Below are positions 5,376 through 9,694 of a stretch of DNA of 9,694 nucleotides, piece by piece. Source of the DNA: Syntrophomonadaceae bacterium (GTDB lineage Bacteria; Bacillota; Dethiobacteria; PWVN01); assembly GCA_007136165.1 (NCBI GenBank), contig SLHK01000124.1, forward strand, positions 1-9,694, written 5' to 3'. Position 1 is the stretch's first letter, and every line of letters begins with the position of its first letter. Made by a program: the position numbers and the translations under genes. The notes beneath the pieces are model-generated. The model was not told the origin of the DNA and ran no database searches. It saw only the letters and a list, made by a program, of their open reading frames with translations.

Positions 5376-7232
5376 CTATTTCTCCTCCTCGTCATCCACC
5401 ACTTCATAGTCGGCATCCACCACGTTATCCGCGTCTTCACCGGAACCTTCCTGTTCCGGCGGCGCCTCCTGTCCCTGCTGCTGCTGCTCCTGCTGCTGCT
5501 TTACCTGCTCGTAAAGTTTGGAGGAAAGGTCGTGGAGGTGTTTGTTCAGCTCCTCGGAAGCCTGCTCGATTTTTTCCAGGTCATCGCCCTGGGCCGCCTC
5601 CCGGAGCTTTTTGATGCTGCCTTCGATTTCCTCCTTCTTGGCGGCATCCACCTTGTCTCCCAGTTCCTTGATGCTCTTCTCCGTGCTGTAGATGAGAGAG
5701 TCGGAACTGTTCCTGGCTTCCACCAGCTTCTTGCGCTTTTCGTCTTCCTCGGCGAACTTCTCCGCATCCTTGACCATCTCGTCTATTTCCTCGTCCTTCA
5801 GGCCGCTGGTGGCGGTGATGGTAATTTTTTGTTCTTTCCCCGTCCCCAAATCCTTGGCGGACACGTTGACGATGCCGTTGGCATCGATATCGAAAGCCAC
5901 CTCGATTTGGGGGACACCCCGGGGGGCGGGAGGAATACCGTCCAGCATGAAGCGGCCGATGGTCTTGTTGTCGGCAGCCATGGCCCTTTCACCCTGGAGA
6001 ACATGGATCTCCACACTGGGCTGGTTGTCAGCGGCGGTGGAAAAGATCTGCTTCCTGGATGTGGGAATGGTGGTGTTCTTCTCGATGAGCCTGGTATTCA
6101 CCCCTCCCAGGGTCTCGATCCCCAGGGACAGGGGCGTTACGTCCAGGAGCAGGACATCCTTGACTTCCCCGGAAAGGACCCCGCCCTGAATGGCGGCACC
6201 CAGGGCCACCACCTCATCGGGATTCACACCCCGGCTGGGCTCCTTCCCCATGATTTTTTTGATGGTTTCCTGGACGGCGGGGATCCGGGTGGACCCTCCT
6301 ACCAGGATCACCTTGTCGATGTTTTCCGGTTTCAGGCCGGCATCTTCCAGGGCCTGTTTGGTGGGCCTCACCGTCTTCTCCACCAGATCTCCCGTCAGCT
6401 CATCAAACTTGGCCCGGGTAAGGTTGATATCCAGGTGCTTGGGCCCATCCTGGGTGGCTGTTATGAAGGGCAGGTTTATATTGGTGGAAGTGACGCTGGA
6501 AAGCTCAACTTTGGCCTTTTCCGCCGCCTCGTTGAGACGCTGCAGGGCCATGGCATCCTTCCGTAAATCCACTCCCTCTTTGTTCTTGAAGTCTTTTGCC
6601 AGGTAATCCACAATTCTTTCGTCGAAGTCATCGCCGCCCAGGCGGTTGACGCCGTTGGTGGACTTTACTTCAAAGACCCCGCCCCCCAGGTCCAGGATGG
6701 AGACGTCAAAGGTGCCGCCGCCCAGGTCAAAGACCAGGATGGTCTGGTCCTCTCCCTTTTCCAGGCCGTAAGCCAGGGATGCCGCCGTGGGCTCATTGAT
6801 AATGCGCAAGACCTCCAGGCCCGCAATTTTGCCGGCGTCTTTGGTGGCCTGCCGCTGGCTGTCGTTGAAATAGGCCGGTACGGTAATCACAGCCTGCTTA
6901 ACCTCTTCGCCGAGAAACTTTTCCGCGTCCCTCTTTAACTTCTGCAAAATCATGGCGGAGATTTCCGGCGGTGTGTACTTCTTATCGTCAACGGTGACCT
7001 TATGGTCGGTGCCCATATGGCGTTTAATGCTGCGGACGGTCCTCTTGGGGTTGGTCACCGCCTGCCTCTTGGCCACCTGCCCCGTCAGGCGTTCGCCCTC
7101 CCGGGTAAAAGCCACCACGGAGGGGGTCACCCTTTCCCCTTCGGCATTGGTGATAATTTCCGGCTCGCCTCCCTGGAGGACGGCCATGGCCGAGTTTGTC
7201 GTCCCCAGGTCAATACCAATTACTTTAGACAT
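5376..7232 (-). CDS. dnaK: Molecular chaperone DnaK (Hsp70)
   Basis: A 618-residue cytoplasmic Hsp70 that binds exposed hydrophobic peptides in an ATP-dependent cycle with DnaJ and GrpE. The ATPase domain has the phosphate-1 motif IGIDLGTTNS (5-14), the phosphate-2 motif FDLGGGTFDVS (168-178) and VILVGGSTRIP (308-318). The interdomain linker LLLDV is at about 361-365, followed by the substrate-binding beta domain, the helical lid (about 480-580), a glutamine-rich stretch (579-588) and an acidic tail ending DDEEEK. The extra N-terminal segment of Gram-negative DnaKs is absent, which fits a Firmicute. The ATG at 7232 has AGGAGG 8 nt upstream. It is 34 nt downstream of grpE with no promoter visible between. 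A long plus-strand frame opposite this gene is a codon-bias artefact. Confidence 0.99.
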   Translation of the reverse strand: MSKVIGIDLGTTNSAMAVLQGGEPEIITNAEGERVTPSVVAFTREGERLTGQVAKRQAVTNPKRTVRSIKRHMGTDHKVTVDDKKYTPPEISAMILQKLKRDAEKFLGEEVKQAVITVPAYFNDSQRQATKDAGKIAGLEVLRIINEPTAASLAYGLEKGEDQTILVFDLGGGTFDVSILDLGGGVFEVKSTNGVNRLGGDDFDERIVDYLAKDFKNKEGVDLRKDAMALQRLNEAAEKAKVELSSVTSTNINLPFITATQDGPKHLDINLTRAKFDELTGDLVEKTVRPTKQALEDAGLKPENIDKVILVGGSTRIPAVQETIKKIMGKEPSRGVNPDEVVALGAAIQGGVLSGEVKDVLLLDVTPLSLGIETLGGVNTRLIEKNTTIPTSRKQIFSTAADNQPSVEIHVLQGERAMAADNKTIGRFMLDGIPPAPRGVPQIEVAFDIDANGIVNVSAKDLGTGKEQKITITATSGLKDEEIDEMVKDAEKFAEEDEKRKKLVEARNSSDSLIYSTEKSIKELGDKVDAAKKEEIEGSIKKLREAAQGDDLEKIEQASEELNKHLHDLSSKLYEQVKQQQEQQQQGQEAPPEQEGSGEDADNVVDADYEVVDDEEEK

Positions 7233-7266
7233 GTGCTTTACCTCCTGTTCTCAACATTATATTTTA

Positions 7267-7890
7267 CTATTTAGCTACGGTTACCATGCTGCACCGCAAA
7301 ATTTTATCCTTTAACCTGTACCCTTTTTGCAGTTCATCCACCACGGTGTTTTCCCCGTATTCCTGAGAATCCACCATCATGACGGCTTCATGGATATGGG
7401 GGTCGAAAACCTCCCCCCGGCACTGGATCTCTTCCACGCCTTCCTCCTTCAGGAGGGATAAAAACTGCTTGTGGACCATCTCCAGGCCCTCCTTCAGGCC
7501 CTTCTCCCCTTCCTTTTCGCTGCTCTGCAGGGCCCGTTCCAGGTTATCTATAAGAGGCAGCTGTTTCTTGATAAAATCTCCCAGCACCTCCCTGCCCAGT
7601 TGGGCCCGTTCCCGCATTACCCTCTTCCGGTAGTTTTCCAGGTCCGCCTGCTTGCGCAAAACCTGCTCAAAAAGCTCCTGCTTCTCCTGCTTGAGCCGGG
7701 CCAGTTCCTGCCGGAGTTTTTCCATCTCCCCCCCGGTCCCGCCTTCCCCCATATCTTCAGGCTGCCCCCCGGCCTCCCGGCTGCTTTCTCTTTCCTCAGG
7801 TTCCGTATACTTTAAGTCCTTACCCTTTAAGTCTTCGTCAGCAGCCTCCCCATTCCTCAAGACGTCATCCTTTTTTTCCAACAAATCCAT
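7267..7890 (-). CDS. grpE: Nucleotide exchange factor GrpE
   Basis: A 207-residue homodimeric exchange factor that releases ADP from DnaK. The first 55 or so residues are highly charged and probably disordered. Residues about 55-120 are predicted to form the long coiled-coil helix with the family segment RKQADLENYRKRVMRER (79-95), followed by PLIDNLERAL (112-121). The C-terminal beta domain that contacts DnaK has FDPHIHEAV (162-170) and the signature VVDELQKGYRLKDKILR (183-199). The ATG at 7890 has an AAGGGGTG ribosome binding site. The gene is 22 nt after hrcA and 34 nt before dnaK in the same operon, so its supply follows HrcA control. Confidence 0.97.
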   Translation of the reverse strand: MDLLEKKDDVLRNGEAADEDLKGKDLKYTEPEERESSREAGGQPEDMGEGGTGGEMEKLRQELARLKQEKQELFEQVLRKQADLENYRKRVMRERAQLGREVLGDFIKKQLPLIDNLERALQSSEKEGEKGLKEGLEMVHKQFLSLLKEEGVEEIQCRGEVFDPHIHEAVMMVDSQEYGENTVVDELQKGYRLKDKILRCSMVTVAK

Positions 7891-7912
7891 TTCACCCCTT
7901 ACTCTTGCAAAA

Positions 7913-8926
7913 TCAACTGCTGTTCAAGCGCAAAACCAAGTGTTCCACCAGGGTGATCACCCTGGCATATTCCATGCGGATGGGGCCTAAAATACCGATA
8001 GTCCCTATGTTCCTGCCCACCACCTTGTAAGTGGTGACCACCATGCTCAAGTCCTTGAACTCCTCCAGTTTATTTTCCTCTCCGATACGCACTTCTATCC
8101 CCTGGGGCGAGGCGCTGCCCAAAAGGCTTCCCAGAAGGGCTTCTTCCTCAAGCAGGGCTAAAAGGCTCTTGATCCTGTTAACATCCCGAAATTCCGGCTG
8201 GTTGAGGATATTGGTGGTCCCCCCCAAAAAGAGCTTACCCTCCTGGCTGCGGCCGGCATCTTCGATGAGGTTCAAAGTTTCGTTTAAGAGGCCCACGTTC
8301 TTTATTAAATCACCTTTGACCTCTTTTAGCAAGGAAGATGTGATGGTATCCATGGTCAGGCCGTAAAACCTGCGGTTGATATAGGCCACCATCTTCTCCA
8401 GTTCCTTTTCATCCAGGCCCATGGGAATCTGGATGGCCTTGTGCTTGATAAAACCGGTGTCGGTTATCAAAATAGCCAGGCCCACCCCGGGTTCTAAGGG
8501 GAGTACCTTGAGCTGCTTGAAGGCACTCTTCTTGATGATGGGGCCGAATACCAGGGATGTATAGTTGGTAATGGAGGAAAGGACCCGGGAGATTTGCTGA
8601 ATGAACTGCTCTATCTCCTTTTCCTTTCTTTCATGGAGGATCTTTTCAATGGCCATGACCTCTTCCGTGCTGATGAAGACCTTCTCCATGAGGGAATCCA
8701 CATAGAACCGGTACCCCATCTGGGACGGGATTCTGCCGGCAGAGGTATGGGGCTGCTCCAGGTAGCCGGATTCTTCCAGGTCCGCCATCTCGTTTCTGAT
8801 GGTGGCAGGGCTTAAACCCAGAGAATAACGACGGGCAATAGTCCGGGAACCCACGGGCTCGGCGGAATGGATATAGTCACGAACAACGGCCTGCAGTATT
8901 CTTTTTTTCCTCTCCGATAACGCCAT
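7913..8926 (-). CDS. hrcA: Heat-inducible transcription repressor HrcA
   Basis: A 337-residue DNA-binding repressor of class I heat-shock genes, which binds CIRCE operators and whose activity depends on GroEL in known Firmicutes. The N-terminal winged helix (1-75) contains ILQAVVRDYIHSAEPVGSRTI (10-30, hence slightly longer than a motif) with the recognition region LSPATIRNEMADLEESGYL (38-56) and then HTSAGRIPSQMGYRFYVD (60-77), all hallmarks of HrcA. The remainder is the GAF-like dimerisation domain. The length is usual for the family. The ATG at 8926 follows a GGGAGG ribosome binding site and lies 18 nt downstream of a perfect CIRCE, so it represses its own operon. It heads hrcA-grpE-dnaK-dnaJ. 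The groESL operon, the other usual target, is not in the window. Confidence 0.98.
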   Translation of the reverse strand: MALSERKKRILQAVVRDYIHSAEPVGSRTIARRYSLGLSPATIRNEMADLEESGYLEQPHTSAGRIPSQMGYRFYVDSLMEKVFISTEEVMAIEKILHERKEKEIEQFIQQISRVLSSITNYTSLVFGPIIKKSAFKQLKVLPLEPGVGLAILITDTGFIKHKAIQIPMGLDEKELEKMVAYINRRFYGLTMDTITSSLLKEVKGDLIKNVGLLNETLNLIEDAGRSQEGKLFLGGTTNILNQPEFRDVNRIKSLLALLEEEALLGSLLGSASPQGIEVRIGEENKLEEFKDLSMVVTTYKVVGRNIGTIGILGPIRMEYARVITLVEHLVLRLNSS

Positions 8927-8944
8927 GTCCCTCCCTCTTTCCTG

Positions 8945-8971
8945 TTAGCACTCTCATCATTAGAGTGCTAA
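8945..8971. promoter_or_regulatory. CIRCE operator (HrcA-binding site)
   Basis: TTAGCACTC (8945-8953), a 9-nt spacer, then GAGTGCTAA (8963-8971): a perfect match to the CIRCE consensus with no mismatch in either arm. It lies between the promoter at 9012-8984 and the hrcA start codon, beginning about 5 nt into the predicted transcript, where bound HrcA would block initiation or early elongation. Confidence 0.99.
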
Positions 8972-8980
8972 TTTCTATCT

Positions 8981-9004
8981 AAAAAAATACCACCAACAGG
9001 TGAT
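8981..9004 (-). terminator. Terminator-like hairpin overlapping the hrcA promoter
   Basis: On the minus strand ATCACC (9004-8999), a TGTT loop and GGTGGT (8994-8989) form a 6-bp stem with one G-T pair, followed by ATTTTTTT (8988-8981). This resembles a modest intrinsic terminator for the spoIIP transcript. It lies inside the promoter: the hairpin is the spacer and the T-run overlaps the -10 box. The stem is short, so termination may be partial. Confidence 0.4.
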
Positions 9005-9012
9005 TTTGTCAA
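8984..9012 (-). promoter_or_regulatory. Sigma-A promoter of the hrcA heat-shock operon
   Basis: TTGACA (9012-9007), a spacer of exactly 17 nt and TATTTT (8989-8984) on the minus strand. The -35 box is perfect and the -10 matches 4 of 6 positions. The predicted start, near 8977, places the CIRCE at the beginning of the transcript, the arrangement expected for HrcA-controlled vegetative promoters. Confidence 0.85.
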
Positions 9013-9038
9013 GTTTATCTCAATATTTTTTATCCTTA

Positions 9039-9329
9039 TCACCCCTCCCCCGAGTTCCTCCCCCGGCGGGATTCCATGAAGGAGCGAAGGCCCTCCCACA
9101 AATGGGCGGCCCTTTCCGTGACAAAAGAAAAGTTGAAGACCCGGCTGCTGCCGGACCAGAAAATTTCCAACTCCCCGCCTTCCCGGGTATAAATGCGGAA
9201 AGCCTGCAGCGGTTCGTCCACCCCCAGAAGATCTTTTGAACCCCGTTCCGCCGTGTTGATTCCGGTGTAAAAAAGGAGGATGACCAGAAACAAACAGAAG
9301 GAGAGAGCCAGGTATTTTTTTGCCGCCAT
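9039..9329 (-). CDS. Unrecognised small membrane-anchored protein
   Basis: A 96-residue protein I do not recognise. Residues about 7-24 form one hydrophobic helix (ALSFCLFLVILLF) after a KK pair, suggesting an N-in anchor with the C-terminal 70 residues outside. The soluble part contains RIYTREGGELEIFWSGSSRV (45-64), probably a beta hairpin, then a charged helical end rich in Arg and Glu. No cysteine motif or catalytic pattern is seen apart from a cysteine within the helix. The ATG at 9329 has a good GGAGG ribosome binding site 6 nt upstream. It begins 17 nt after the spoIIP stop, so the two are very likely cotranscribed, and a role in sporulation is possible only by that association. Confidence 0.75.
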   Translation of the reverse strand: MAAKKYLALSFCLFLVILLFYTGINTAERGSKDLLGVDEPLQAFRIYTREGGELEIFWSGSSRVFNFSFVTERAAHLWEGLRSFMESRRGRNSGEG

Positions 9330-9346
9330 ACTGCACCTCCGCTGAA

Positions 9347-9694
9347 CTATGGCATCTGGTAGATGATTTCCGCCAGGGCCCGGGCCAGGTAAGGCAGGGT
9401 GCGGCGGGCTTCTTCCAGGGAGTTTTCGTGCCCCCCCACCTCCACCAGGAGGGCTCCCGGGTGCAGGTCCTGATTGTAGACCAGGTTTCTTTCCCTGATG
9501 CCCCGGGAGATTCCGGGAGCAATCCGCTCCAGGGCCTCATGCAGGTCTCTGGCATTTTGCATATTTTCCTGCCAGTCTTTATGGCCGCTGCCCACCACCA
9601 GGAGAATTTTCCCCACCTGCTCGCCGTTAATTTCTGCCGTGGATACGCTCCTGGCCACCCCGTCCCTGTGGAGGTCCACCACCAGCCGTACTTC
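9347..9694 (-). CDS. spoIIP: Stage II sporulation protein P, C-terminal part (cut by window edge)
   Basis: The last 115 residues of SpoIIP, an amidase and endopeptidase that works with SpoIID and SpoIIM at the septal membrane to degrade peptidoglycan during engulfment of the forespore. The fragment starts EVRLVVDLHRDG; the His in DLHRDG and the Glu in the later HPGALLVEVGGHEN are the conserved metal-site and catalytic residues of the family as I recall them. GKILLVVGSGHKDWQENMQNA and SRGIRERNLVYNQDLHPG are further SpoIIP signatures. The frame is open through the right edge, so the GTG near 9682 is internal rather than a start. The C-terminus has a normal length. Expression in known species comes from a mother-cell sigma-E promoter upstream, outside the window. 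The gene supports an endospore-forming host. Confidence 0.93.
   Translation of the reverse strand, partial: EVRLVVDLHRDGVARSVSTAEINGEQVGKILLVVGSGHKDWQENMQNARDLHEALERIAPGISRGIRERNLVYNQDLHPGALLVEVGGHENSLEEARRTLPYLARALAEIIYQMP

Noticed and set aside
5473..5512. CTG/CAG-rich tract in dnaK as a repeat element
   Set aside because: It encodes the glutamine-rich flexible stretch before the acidic DnaK tail, which is common in the family and needs no separate explanation.
5532..6566. 344-codon open frame on the plus strand opposite dnaK
   Set aside because: Long open frames opposite dnaK are a known consequence of its codon bias. The translated product is Gly/Leu-rich without a family signature, and no ribosome binding site or promoter supports it.

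Overview
The window reads as a core-genome segment of a Gram-positive, endospore-forming member of the Clostridia, moderately GC-rich. The evidence is a SpoIIP sporulation enzyme at the right edge, the Firmicutes-type order hrcA-grpE-dnaK-dnaJ-rsmE-mtaB-HIT-rpsU, a perfect CIRCE operator, a DnaK without the extra N-terminal segment of proteobacterial DnaKs, and AGGAGG-type ribosome binding sites. I cannot fix the genus. Every supported gene is on the minus strand, so transcription runs from high to low coordinates.

Layout in transcription order. (1) 9694-9039: the 3' part of spoIIP and a small membrane-anchored protein. (2) 9012-8945: the hrcA promoter (TTGACA-N17-TATTTT) and CIRCE; a terminator-like hairpin with a T-run overlaps this promoter. 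(3) 8926-2082: heat-shock operon hrcA-grpE-dnaK-dnaJ, continuing without a visible break into rsmE (16S rRNA methyltransferase) and mtaB (tRNA methylthiotransferase); dnaJ/rsmE and rsmE/mtaB each overlap by 4 nt. prmA, often found between dnaJ and rsmE in related bacteria, is absent here. (4) 1976-1425: an unrecognised membrane-anchored protein, closed by a strong intrinsic terminator at 1352-1324. (5) 1290-571: a HIT-family nucleotide-binding protein and ribosomal protein S21, each with an excellent sigma-A promoter; the rpsU -35 box contains the HIT stop codon. A strong terminator follows rpsU. (6) 535-107: about 430 bp with no convincing long gene. It holds a nested inverted-repeat structure (439-515), small hairpins, a perfect TGTGA-N6-TCACA palindrome (248-267) and a REP-like repeat (134-190). 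(7) 106-1: the first 35 codons of an unrecognised gene with a strong ribosome binding site.

The genes work together as a stress and translation-quality cluster. HrcA represses its own operon through CIRCE; GrpE, DnaK and DnaJ form the Hsp70 folding machine; RsmE, MtaB and S21 act on rRNA, tRNA and the ribosome. Most of the window is conventional. The least explained part is the non-coding stretch 107-535, followed by the overlapping promoter and terminator signals at 8981-9012 and the tandem repeat upstream of the HIT promoter. I saw no clear new multi-gene system.
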